Shown piece by piece: positions 17,701 to 24,336 of a DNA stretch of 64,000 bases (positions within the stretch are counted from its first letter, which is position 1; each line of letters opens with the position of its first letter). The stretch lies in assembly GCF_000719265.1 (NCBI RefSeq), contig NZ_JOFL01000015.1, positions 1 to 64,000 of the forward strand, read 5' to 3'. Source of the DNA: Streptomyces roseoverticillatus. Its GTDB lineage: Bacteria; Actinomycetota; Actinomycetes; Streptomycetales; Streptomycetaceae. Made by a program: the position numbers and the translations under genes. A model generated the notes under the pieces. It saw nothing but the letters and a program-made list of their open reading frames with translations, was not told the origin of the DNA and did not search any database.

Positions 17701-18493
17701 GCACGAGGTAGACCACGGCCAGGGAGAACAGCGAGCCCGTGTAGTCCCCGGCGAGGAAGCGGCCCATCTCGCGGTACGGGGCGGGCCGAGCCGTCGCCTC
17801 CGTCGCCGCGACGTGCGCGGGCACGAGCCGGCGGAAGACCAGCCAGCCCAGCGGCAGCACCGACACGGCGATCGAGACCACCCACGACACGAACACGCCG
17901 GAGGTGGGCAGCGTCGCCGCCAGCCCCACCAGCAGGGCCAGCTTCACCGCCGAGAAGACGGTGTTGCCCACGGGCACCCACAGCGCCCGGCGCAGACCCG
18001 TGAGCACCCCGTCCTGCAGGGTGAGCAGCGACCAGGCGACCACGGCGGCGACGAAGCCCAGGCCGTTGAGGGGGCCGTGCAGGAAGCGGTACGACGGCCC
18101 CCACGAGCCCAGGGTGAGCAGGAAGACGCCCGCCGCGAGCGCGACGACCAGTGAACTGCCCGCGTACGTACGGAAGACGAGCTTGCCCGTCGTCCGTCCG
18201 GCGACCGGGATGAACCGCGCCAGCCCCCCGGTCAGGGTCACCGCGGTGAGCCCCGCGAGGAGCTTCATCGCGGCGATGGCCGCCGAGCCCTGACCGACCG
18301 CCCCCTCCGTGTAGTACCGGGCGGCGATCAGCCAGTACCCGAGACCGAGGACGGCGCTGATGCCCGTGTTGAGCATCAGCGCGAAGGCGTTGCGGAACAG
18401 CGGGCTTCCGCCGCCCCGCCCCGGCAGCCGCAGCCTGCGGCCGGCCGGCCCCTCCGTCTCCCGCTCCTCGGTTCGGGTGGACGTGTCAGACAC
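14741..18493 (-). CDS. Polysaccharide flippase fused to a multi-pass membrane glycosyltransferase-like protein
   Basis: A single uninterrupted frame of 1250 residues. The first ~430 residues are a MOP/Wzx-type flippase (NAFALMLNTGISAVLGLGY, then about twelve hydrophobic segments). A hydrophilic linker of roughly 150 residues follows, rich in Arg, Glu and Pro. The C-terminal ~650 residues are a second membrane protein with ten or more hydrophobic segments, then an extracellular-looking domain and a final transmembrane helix, like GT-C or polymerase-type proteins. GTG start at 18493 overlaps the stop of the deacetylase gene (GTGTCTGA). It would translocate a lipid-linked saccharide and perhaps polymerise or transfer it. 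Flippase and polymerase are normally separate genes. Confidence 0.82.
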   Translation of the reverse strand: MSDTSTRTEERETEGPAGRRLRLPGRGGGSPLFRNAFALMLNTGISAVLGLGYWLIAARYYTEGAVGQGSAAIAAMKLLAGLTAVTLTGGLARFIPVAGRTTGKLVFRTYAGSSLVVALAAGVFLLTLGSWGPSYRFLHGPLNGLGFVAAVVAWSLLTLQDGVLTGLRRALWVPVGNTVFSAVKLALLVGLAATLPTSGVFVSWVVSIAVSVLPLGWLVFRRLVPAHVAATEATARPAPYREMGRFLAGDYTGSLFSLAVVYLVPVIIASQVSSEDNAYFYITTTIGGTVNLLAINMGASLTVEGSHDPARLAENCRAALRRMATIMVPVCLLLFFLAPYILGVFGPGYAHAATPLLRWFAVGAALRVVMEVYFAVLRAQSRTAGLAYLQGLLCVLVLGLTLLLLPRMGLTGAGVAEISSLAVIVSISAVKLRRILRGARPAPAAYAPDVAPDGDLADLAARGDRRDAPRTEPLGVRRGMRHGLTRGLGGEGEEGPGERDSGSYGTRWALRAALDADTMPLGVRLDFDHLERRPDLRHTPEAVVVSHSVSPAASGRSVTPAAREKAAVQEKAGREKATAPPGPPPWWRRPEAAVWLLLAAALALYWAPLAGVGEATLDRMGGLGLISVLPVATLAGAALLIGAFVAALCLDGQRRRLLTAVLVLTVVCLHALPAVLEAQPRFATAWQHLGFLDFIDRTGVAAPDLDARWSWPGFFALMAFAAKVAGVSDLTEVLRWWPTAIQLLCLAPLALLLRAVRAGWRAKWTAAWLFVLCGWVGQDYFSPQALNYFFYLLFAAVLLVWFRWPRQLRGALVPGETEPLPAGRRAQGALLAVVVALFAASVVSHQLTPFVMLGVLTALVVTRRSTLRGLPLLCGVMLVVWVGFLAEPYWSGHFDELFGGLGSLGGNVSSSVSGRIEGGSPVHKLVLYTRVLLAGGVLAFAAVGWWRRRRAGIGDVALLVLTAVPFLAFGMQSYGGEVALRVFLFALPGACVLAALALFPRAAEGPGRPLVAPLAALLAGLVLVFGFLVARWGNEPFERVRPGEVAAMDFVYAHDKPTVRLLWMSSDPSKNVTPAMPWGAKDMERVQYDAMLAPRDPARVDELVTALRKAGPNAYLIVNRGQSVYLQLDAGYAAGWDGRVRQALDGRAELRRVFWNEDAVLYELKQKPAGEAPQPRPGPAGPRVTWTPVSVVGALAAVALLVLLTAREMVRVMARPGVRQLRRLQGSYWFALPLLLVLLASLVYRFATMS

Positions 18494-19286
18494 GGGTTTC
18501 GCTTGCCTTCCTGACGACCTGTCGGGTTCTGCGGTAGAGGGCGTACCCTTTGGTGAGCGTCCGGTCCCGGGCAAAGATCCGCCCCACCCCGCGGCCCTCG
18601 ACGAGCCGCTCGAACTCGGCCATCCCCGTCGAGCGCCGCACCGTCACCCGCTCCAGGGCGTACGGCCCCTGGGGGCGGGCGGCCAGGCCGTTGCCGACGG
18701 CCAGGGAGATGCCGAAGCCCGCCGCCCGCACGATGCGCCGCACCCGCCGGCTGGAATAGCCGTAGGGATAGGCGAACGAGACCGGCGCCCGCCCCAGCTC
18801 CGTGGCCAGTATCTCGCGGCACCGCAGCACCTCGAACCACAGCTGGTCGTCCGGGAGTTGGTCGAGCTGCGGGTGGGTGTGGCTGTGCCCGCCGATCTCC
18901 ACCCCCGCGGCCGCGAGCTCCCGCACCTGCCCCCAGCTCAGCATCAGGTCGAGCGCGCCCCCGGTCTCGTGCGCACCGCGGAGCCAGCCCGTGGAGGCGA
19001 ACAGCGTGGCGCTGAAACGGTGCTCCACCAGCGTGGGCAGGGCGTGCCGGTGCACGCCCTCGTAGCCGTCGTCGAAGGTGATCAGGACCGGCTTCCGGGG
19101 CAGCCCGGAGCCGGCCCGCCACGCCTTCGCGAGCTCCTCGGTCGTCAGCGGGTGGAACCCGCGGTCGGCCAGGAGCCGCATCTGCCGCGCGAACGCGTGC
19201 GGCGAGACCGACAGTCCGTAGGTGGCGCGCGCGGGAGCGTGCGCCACCGCGTGATACATCAGTATCGGGACCCGGCTCGCACTCAT
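18486..19286 (-). CDS. Polysaccharide deacetylase (NodB homology domain)
   Basis: Carbohydrate esterase 4 family, 266 residues. It shows the metal-binding TFDDGYEGV motif, the HSHTHP (HxxxH) motif and the FAYPYGYSSRRV segment, so it should be a metal-dependent deacetylase of N-acetylated sugars. No signal peptide is visible; the N-terminus (MSASRVPILMYHAVAH) is the normal start of the catalytic domain, suggesting action on cytoplasmic or membrane-bound intermediates, or non-classical export. ATG start overlaps the stop of the upstream glycosyltransferase (ATGA), and its stop overlaps the flippase-fusion start, so the locus is translationally coupled. Confidence 0.9.
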   Translation of the reverse strand: MSASRVPILMYHAVAHAPARATYGLSVSPHAFARQMRLLADRGFHPLTTEELAKAWRAGSGLPRKPVLITFDDGYEGVHRHALPTLVEHRFSATLFASTGWLRGAHETGGALDLMLSWGQVRELAAAGVEIGGHSHTHPQLDQLPDDQLWFEVLRCREILATELGRAPVSFAYPYGYSSRRVRRIVRAAGFGISLAVGNGLAARPQGPYALERVTVRRSTGMAEFERLVEGRGVGRIFARDRTLTKGYALYRRTRQVVRKASETRV

Positions 19287-20368
19287 GTGCCCGCCTCCTC
19301 TGCCGGTCTGAGTCCGGCCGGCTCCGCAGCCGCCGCCACCGCATAGCGCCCGCCGCGCCGCCGGGCCCGGAGCGTGCCCACCGCATAGCCCCCGGCCGCG
19401 GCCGTCACCCCGGCCACGATCGCCCCGGCGCGCGCCGCACCGCCGGGCCTGCCCAGCAGGGCGTCGCGCAGCCCCCGCGCGACCCCGGCGGGCAGCACCC
19501 GCGTGGTGTAGCGGCGCTCCGACGCCAGCCCCTCCTGCGCCCCCACGCTCCGCGCCACCAGGGCCTTGGACAGGCCCTCGGCGTACGAGCGGGTCCACAG
19601 ATAGCCGAAGCGCTCGCGGGCCGCGGGCACCCGGTGGTGGATGACCGAACGGTCGTCGATCAGCAGGACCGCCCCGGGCACGGCCCGGGTCAGCCGGATG
19701 CACAGCTCCGTCTCCTCGCAGCCGAGCGGCAGCCGGTCGCCGTCGCGGCCGATGCCGGTGGCGAACCCGCCGGCCAGCTCGAAGGCCGACCGGCGGAAGG
19801 AGGCGTTGCCCCCGAGGACGTTGCGGACGCGGACCCTGCCGGGCGGCAGGCCCCGGTACGTGCAGCCGACGGCCCAGTCGAACTCCTCGGGGAACCAGGC
19901 GGGCCGCCGCCGGGACTCCCACACCGGCTGGGTGCGGCCGCCCACGGCCATCACCCGGGGGTCGGCGTAGGCCTCGGCGAAGTGCCGCAGCCAGTCCCGC
20001 TCGGCGACGGCGTCGTCGTCGAGGAAGGCGATGACCTCGCCGGACGAGGCCGCGATGCCGGTGTTGCGGCCCGCGGACAGGCCGCGGGGGCCCGCGTTGG
20101 CGAGCACCCGCACCCCGTCCCCGGCGCAGCCGTCGTCCCCGTACTGCTTGGCGAGCCGCCGCAGCAGGGCCGGATTGTGGTCCACGACCACCAGGGTCTC
20201 CAGAGCCGGCCGGGACTGTGCGTGGACCGAGGCCACCGAGGCGACGATGTCGTCCCAGCGGTCCTCGGTGTAGACACAGATGACCACCGAGACTTCAGGA
20301 CCGCCGGCCGGGCCGGCGCCGTCCGCCGCGCCGGCCGGGGAGCCGTGGGGGGAAGCGGTGGAGGTCAA
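19283..20368 (-). CDS. Family 2 glycosyltransferase
   Basis: 361 residues, GT-A fold: EVSVVICVYTEDRWDDI, the nucleotide-sugar binding region, and FLDDDAVAERDW as the DxD motif, then GCEETELCIR for the acceptor site. A hydrophobic segment near the C-terminus (GAIVAGVTAAAGGYAVGTL) may anchor it to the membrane. The start is TTG at 20368: GGGGAAG lies six bases upstream and the TTGA overlaps the stop of the preceding glycosyltransferase gene; no ATG or GTG exists before the catalytic domain. It presumably adds a sugar to the lipid-linked repeat unit of this locus. Confidence 0.88.
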   Translation of the reverse strand: MTSTASPHGSPAGAADGAGPAGGPEVSVVICVYTEDRWDDIVASVASVHAQSRPALETLVVVDHNPALLRRLAKQYGDDGCAGDGVRVLANAGPRGLSAGRNTGIAASSGEVIAFLDDDAVAERDWLRHFAEAYADPRVMAVGGRTQPVWESRRRPAWFPEEFDWAVGCTYRGLPPGRVRVRNVLGGNASFRRSAFELAGGFATGIGRDGDRLPLGCEETELCIRLTRAVPGAVLLIDDRSVIHHRVPAARERFGYLWTRSYAEGLSKALVARSVGAQEGLASERRYTTRVLPAGVARGLRDALLGRPGGAARAGAIVAGVTAAAGGYAVGTLRARRRGGRYAVAAAAEPAGLRPAEEAGT

Positions 20369-21177
20369 GACACTTCCCCACGGTTGGCTGCGGGCGCGAT
20401 GGCCGGCCGCAGCGGGCGGCGGCGCCGGGTGCCGCGCTCCTGCAGGATCACTTTCAGCACGCGCAGCCCGTCCCGCACGGCCCGCAGATTGCTGGCGCCG
20501 TGGATGCGGACGAACTCGTGGCTGGGAATCTCCTGGACGCGAAGGCCCGCCTTGACGACTCTGATGTTCATCAGGGTCTCGACCTCGAAGCCCGCGCAGT
20601 CGAGGGCGATGTCGTCCAGGCAGTGCTTCCAGAAGGCGTTGTAGCCGTAGCACAGGTCGGTGTAGCGGGCGCCGAACTTGTGGTTGACGATCGAGCACAG
20701 CACGCGGTTGCCGAGCTTGCGGATCGGCGTCATATCGTCCGTGCCGCCGCCGTTGGCGAACCGTGAGCCCTTGGCGAAGTCCGCACCGCCGACGAGGGCG
20801 GACACATAGCTCACGATCTCGCTGCCGTCGGCGGAGCCGTCCGCGTCGACCATCACGATGATGTCGCCCGTGCAGGCGGCGAAGCCCGTGATCAGGGCGT
20901 CGCCCTTGCCCTTGCCGAGCTGCTGGACCACCTTCACGCCGGGCCACAGCTCCCGGGCGACCGCGATGGTGTCGTCCGTGGAGTTGCCGTCGACCAGGAC
21001 GACCTCGTGGATCCACTCCGGAAGGGTCTTGAAGACGTACGGGAGGTTCTCCGCCTCGTTCATGGCGGGGATCACGACGCTCACCGGTGGAGCTATGGCG
21101 AAGTGCGTCGTCACCGGGCGGTAATGGGCGGCGACCAGGCCCTCCTGATCAGCCGCCGGGCGCAGGAAAGAACTCAT
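20365..21177 (-). CDS. Family 2 glycosyltransferase (DPM1/DPG synthase-like)
   Basis: 270 residues. The GT-A domain resembles polyprenyl-phosphate glycosyltransferases: PPVSVVIPAMNEAENL, VLVDGNSTDDT, MVDADGSADGSEI (DxD region) and GSRFANGGGTDDMT. No C-terminal transmembrane helices are present. It is the first gene of a four-gene minus-strand operon whose members all overlap by a few bases, so it probably starts the polysaccharide pathway, perhaps charging a polyprenyl phosphate. A long leader of about 400 bases without a gene precedes it. Confidence 0.9.
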   Translation of the reverse strand: MSSFLRPAADQEGLVAAHYRPVTTHFAIAPPVSVVIPAMNEAENLPYVFKTLPEWIHEVVLVDGNSTDDTIAVARELWPGVKVVQQLGKGKGDALITGFAACTGDIIVMVDADGSADGSEIVSYVSALVGGADFAKGSRFANGGGTDDMTPIRKLGNRVLCSIVNHKFGARYTDLCYGYNAFWKHCLDDIALDCAGFEVETLMNIRVVKAGLRVQEIPSHEFVRIHGASNLRAVRDGLRVLKVILQERGTRRRRPLRPAIAPAANRGEVS

Positions 21178-21587
21178 GACTCGGATGTCCCTCTCGTCCG
21201 GTGGACCGCCCGCCCCGAGCGGTCCGGTGGCGTATCCGGTTCGAAAAGGGGGTACTCACCCCGCCCTGACGGCACTCAACGCCGCATGGGCCGGGTGAGC
21301 TGGCAACGGTTGCTGGCCACGCGGTTAACGCGACTCGGCGACTCTGATCAGCCGGACGCGGCACCCCCCACCGCGCCCCGCCCCGGGCACCATCGCGACG
21401 CTTGCCCTCCCCTTGAGCCGCTTTGCATGATGGGCCGATGCGGGTGGATGTACGACGGTATTGATGGTTGAGACTGTATGGCAAGAGCTGGTGCGGTGAC
21501 TCCTCCTTTGGGTGTTTTTTGCGCCCAACTCCTGTGCTGTGTTGACGCTTTGTGCCGTTGGCGGCGCACGCGCGCCGCAGTGCGCCG
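21178..21587 (-). other. 410-base gap: presumed promoter and long leader of the polysaccharide operon
   Basis: No credible gene in either strand. On the minus strand a promoter-like pair TTGCCA (21479-21484) and TACCGT (21455-21460) with an 18-base spacer is the best candidate; it would leave a leader of roughly 270 bases with several GC-rich stems. No known riboswitch was recognised. A strong AAAGGAGGAGT sequence near 21498 has no sensible start codon after it. Confidence 0.35.
21563..21586 (-). terminator. Hairpin directly after the CelD-like gene
   Basis: Inverted repeat GGCGCAC (21563-21569) with GTGCGCC (21580-21586), immediately downstream of the TGA at 21588-21590 on the minus strand. 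No T-run. Confidence 0.4.
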
Positions 21588-22682
21588 TCAGTCCCCCTGG
21601 CGCAACCTGCCCACGCGCTTGAGCAGCCGGTCGGCCGGCTCGAAGAGCTCGGGCCGGGACAGCACGGTGTTGCGCAGGGCCCGCACCGGCGCACGCCGGG
21701 CCCGGTGCCCCAGGGCCACCGGGTGCCGGCGCGTGACCCACCCCTCGGACACGCAGAGCTCGCGCGTCTTGAGCGAGTTCTTGTACTCCTTCTCGCCCCG
21801 CCCGAGGTCGAGGTAGGCCAGCCCCGCGGCGGCCGCCCCCTCCGCCATCCGCAGGTGCAGCACGAGGCCCGGCGAGTACTTGGCGAACGCCGGGTCGTAC
21901 GACGGGAACCAGCAGGCGAGCACCTGCCGCGAACGCAGCCCGAAGTGGGCCGCGACCGGCCGCTCCCCGGCGTACAGCACCGACAGCAGGCCCGCGAAGG
22001 ACTCCGTCCTGGTGTGGAAGAGCTGCTCGACCAGGCGCGCTATCCAGGGGCGCGCGAACCGGTCGCTGCGCCCCGTTCTTCGGTACTGCGCGGACTTCCA
22101 GGAGATCAGCGTCCGCAGCGCCTCCGGGTCGCGCTCGTCGTGCACGTACCGCACCTCGCCGATGTCGCGGCCGAGCCGGCGCTCCTTGGCGAGCGTGGTG
22201 CGGGTGAACTTCGGCGACTGCTTGCGCAGGACCGCCAGATACGGCTCGAAACCCTGCTCGACATCGACCACGGGCGACCGGTAGGACCCCGAGGCACCGG
22301 CCTCGAACGGCTTCTGACCCTCCACCAGGTGGTCGAACTCCCACACCGACAGCCCGCAGGCGTGCAGCAGCTCGCGGGCGTCCCACTGGAAGCCGGGCCG
22401 GTGGATGAGCCCCTGGGCGTCCGAGACGCCGAGGCCGATCGCCCGGCCCACCCCGAGGGCGGAGCGCTGGTACGGGAAGAAGCCGGCGGGCTCGCCGTCC
22501 TCGCGCACCACCGCGATCCGTGCCCCGGCCCGGCACCGGCCGACCGCGAGGGCGAACTCGGGTGCGAGGAAAGGATTCGCAAGCTGCGGAGAGCCGTCCT
22601 CCACGGCCCTGGACTGCAGGGCAGACCAGGCCGCCCGGTCGGCTGCGGTGAGCTCGCCGGGCCGGTACACGCTGATGTTCAC
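21588..22682 (-). CDS. GNAT-superfamily acyltransferase, CelD/BcsL-like
   Basis: 364 residues of the family often annotated as cellulose biosynthesis CelD-like: two GNAT-like halves, with an N-terminal ...RIAVVREDGEPAGFFPY segment and a C-terminal half with RPVAAHFGLRSRQVLACWFPSYDP and AYLDLGRGEKEYK. Such proteins are thought to acylate surface glycans or aminoacylate cell-wall components; the reaction here is unknown. The start is GTG 22682, one base after the stop of the membrane-protein gene, so the two form an operon. It is transcribed towards the polysaccharide operon but separated from it by a hairpin and a long gap. Confidence 0.8.
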   Translation of the reverse strand: MNISVYRPGELTAADRAAWSALQSRAVEDGSPQLANPFLAPEFALAVGRCRAGARIAVVREDGEPAGFFPYQRSALGVGRAIGLGVSDAQGLIHRPGFQWDARELLHACGLSVWEFDHLVEGQKPFEAGASGSYRSPVVDVEQGFEPYLAVLRKQSPKFTRTTLAKERRLGRDIGEVRYVHDERDPEALRTLISWKSAQYRRTGRSDRFARPWIARLVEQLFHTRTESFAGLLSVLYAGERPVAAHFGLRSRQVLACWFPSYDPAFAKYSPGLVLHLRMAEGAAAAGLAYLDLGRGEKEYKNSLKTRELCVSEGWVTRRHPVALGHRARRAPVRALRNTVLSRPELFEPADRLLKRVGRLRQGD

Positions 22683-22683
22683 G

Positions 22684-23244
22684 TCAGGAAGCCCGACTTT
22701 TCGCCGTGCGGCCCCGGTGCCGCCGCACGTGTGCCAGCAGGAACAGGAGGAGGCTGACGGCCGCGATCACGGCGACGCCACCCCGCACCGTCCAGGCGTG
22801 GAGCGCGAGCATGGCCTGTGCGACCAGCATGTCGACGGCGACGGCCCCGCCGGCCGCCACCACGGACCTGCTGAGCGGATCGAGGCCGCGCAGCGCCGCC
22901 CCCACGGCGCAGGCCGGCGCGACGAGCAGGAAGAAGAGGGTGAACGGCGCGCGCAGTGGCGAGCCGATGTCGGCGAGGGCCAGCACGGCGCCGACCCCCG
23001 CGATCGCCGTGGCGGCCCCCGCCACCACGGGAAGGGAGTCCCCGGCCGGTGACGCGCCCGCGGCTGCCGGCCGGTCGGGTGCGGCCGCGGGCCCGGTGTG
23101 CCGGGCGGTGGTGGCCGGGCCGGGCGGGCCGGAAGAACCAGAAGAAACAGCGCTTCCGGGCGGGCCGGACGGGCTGGAAGGAATGGATGTGCCGGGTGTG
23201 CCGGACGGGCCGGTGAGACCGGTGGGATCTGTGAAGCTCTGCAT
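22684..23244 (-). CDS. Small membrane protein with Pro/Ser/Gly-rich N-terminus
   Basis: 186 residues from ATG 23244 (a TTG at 23286 would add 14 residues). The first ~70 residues are disordered, rich in Ser, Gly, Pro and Thr. About four hydrophobic segments follow (VAGAATAIAGVGAVLALA, APFTLFFLLVAPACAVGAAL, SVVAAGGAVAVDMLVAQAML, GVAVIAAVSLLLFLLAHV). It ends with a basic tail. No family recognised with certainty. Directly coupled to the CelD-like gene and close to the polysaccharide locus, so a role in surface glycan assembly is possible. Confidence 0.7.
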   Translation of the reverse strand: MQSFTDPTGLTGPSGTPGTSIPSSPSGPPGSAVSSGSSGPPGPATTARHTGPAAAPDRPAAAGASPAGDSLPVVAGAATAIAGVGAVLALADIGSPLRAPFTLFFLLVAPACAVGAALRGLDPLSRSVVAAGGAVAVDMLVAQAMLALHAWTVRGGVAVIAAVSLLLFLLAHVRRHRGRTAKSRAS

Positions 23245-23334
23245 TGGCGACTTTGCCCCCCGAAGCGCCGGATGCCGAGGCTTCAATGTCGCGCAATCGG
23301 CGGAGCGACGTCAAGATGTGAAGGCCGTGCAAAC

Positions 23335-23371
23335 AGCCTCCGGTTACCGCATCGGAGCGAAACCGGAGGCT
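23335..23371. promoter_or_regulatory. Perfect 11-bp inverted repeat between divergent genes
   Basis: Arms AGCCTCCGGTT (23335-23345) and AACCGGAGGCT (23361-23371), 15-base loop. It lies between the membrane-protein gene (-) and the esterase gene (+), where no gene should need a terminator, so an operator or leader structure is likely. The rest of this 288-base gap is promoter region. Confidence 0.5.
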
Positions 23372-23532
23372 TTCGGTCAGGTGAATACTGCACGAATATG
23401 TTGACCCGTCAGATTGTCCCCCGCTGTAGGTGACCGGGCGTTCATTGGCTCACATCTTTGTCATGGACACTTCCTTGAATCGCGGACTGCTGCTACCACG
23501 GGTACGGCAGAAACCCTGGTAAAGGAGGTTCC

Positions 23533-24336
23533 ATGAAGCTGTCCCGCCTCGCGGGTTCCCTCTCCGCGTTCGCCCTCGCCGCCGTGTTCGCCCTCACCGG
23601 AGCCGGCGCCGCCCAAGCCGCGTCCCAGGCCGCAACTCCCGGCTATGTGGCGCTCGGTGACTCCTACTCGGCCGGCCTGGGGGCCGGGAGCTACTACACG
23701 AACAGCGGGGACTGCAAGCGCAGCTCCAAGTCCTACCCCGCGCTCTGGGCGGCCGCGCACGCCCCCTCGAGCTTCGCCTTCACCGCCTGCTCGGGCGCCC
23801 GAACGGGTGATGTTCTGAGCAAGCAGCTCGGCCCGCTGAACAGCTCGACCGGCCTCGTCTCCCTCAGCATCGGAGGGAATGACGCCGGTTTCGCCGACAC
23901 CATGAGCACCTGCGTGCTCAGCAGCGACAGTGCGTGTCTGGAGCGGATCAATCAGGCCCGTACGTATGTCCAGAACACGCTTCCCGGGGAACTCGACAAG
24001 GTCTATACCGCCATCAAGGGCAGAGCCCCCACCGCCCGCGTCGTCGTCCTCGGATATCCGCGCTTCTACAAACTCGGCACCATCTGCACCGGCCTCAGCG
24101 AGACCAAGAGGACGGCCATCAACAGCGCTGCTGACCTGCTCAATTCCGTGATCGCCAAACGGGTCGCCGACCACGGCTTCTCCTACGGGGACGCCGCCGC
24201 CGGCTTCACCGGTCACGAGCTCTGCTCGGGCAGCCCCTGGCTGAACAGCGTGACCTTCCCGATCGACAGCTCCTACCACCCGAACGCGGCGGGCCAGGCC
24301 GGAGGCTATCTGCCGGTCTTCTCCTCAGCCGCCTGA
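23533..24336 (+). CDS. Secreted SGNH/GDSL esterase-lipase
   Basis: 267 residues. Perfect Shine-Dalgarno AAAGGAGGT seven bases before the ATG. A Sec signal peptide (KLSRLAGSLSAFALAAVFAL ... AAQAA) is cleaved near residue 30-33. SGNH blocks: nucleophile Ser in GDSYSAG, the SIGGNDAGF block, and the catalytic His in SSYHPNAAG. Six cysteines in the mature part suggest three disulfides, as in the Streptomyces rimosus lipase/SCO1725 group. It hydrolyses ester substrates outside the cell. The 3' end overlaps the convergent kinase gene by 12 bases. Confidence 0.93.
   Translation: MKLSRLAGSLSAFALAAVFALTGAGAAQAASQAATPGYVALGDSYSAGLGAGSYYTNSGDCKRSSKSYPALWAAAHAPSSFAFTACSGARTGDVLSKQLGPLNSSTGLVSLSIGGNDAGFADTMSTCVLSSDSACLERINQARTYVQNTLPGELDKVYTAIKGRAPTARVVVLGYPRFYKLGTICTGLSETKRTAINSAADLLNSVIAKRVADHGFSYGDAAAGFTGHELCSGSPWLNSVTFPIDSSYHPNAAGQAGGYLPVFSSAA

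Noticed and set aside
21149..21694. Minus-strand 181-codon frame covering the gap before the polysaccharide operon, with AAAGGAGGAGT inside
   Set aside because: No start codon follows the Shine-Dalgarno at a proper distance, codon use is irregular, and it overlaps two real genes.
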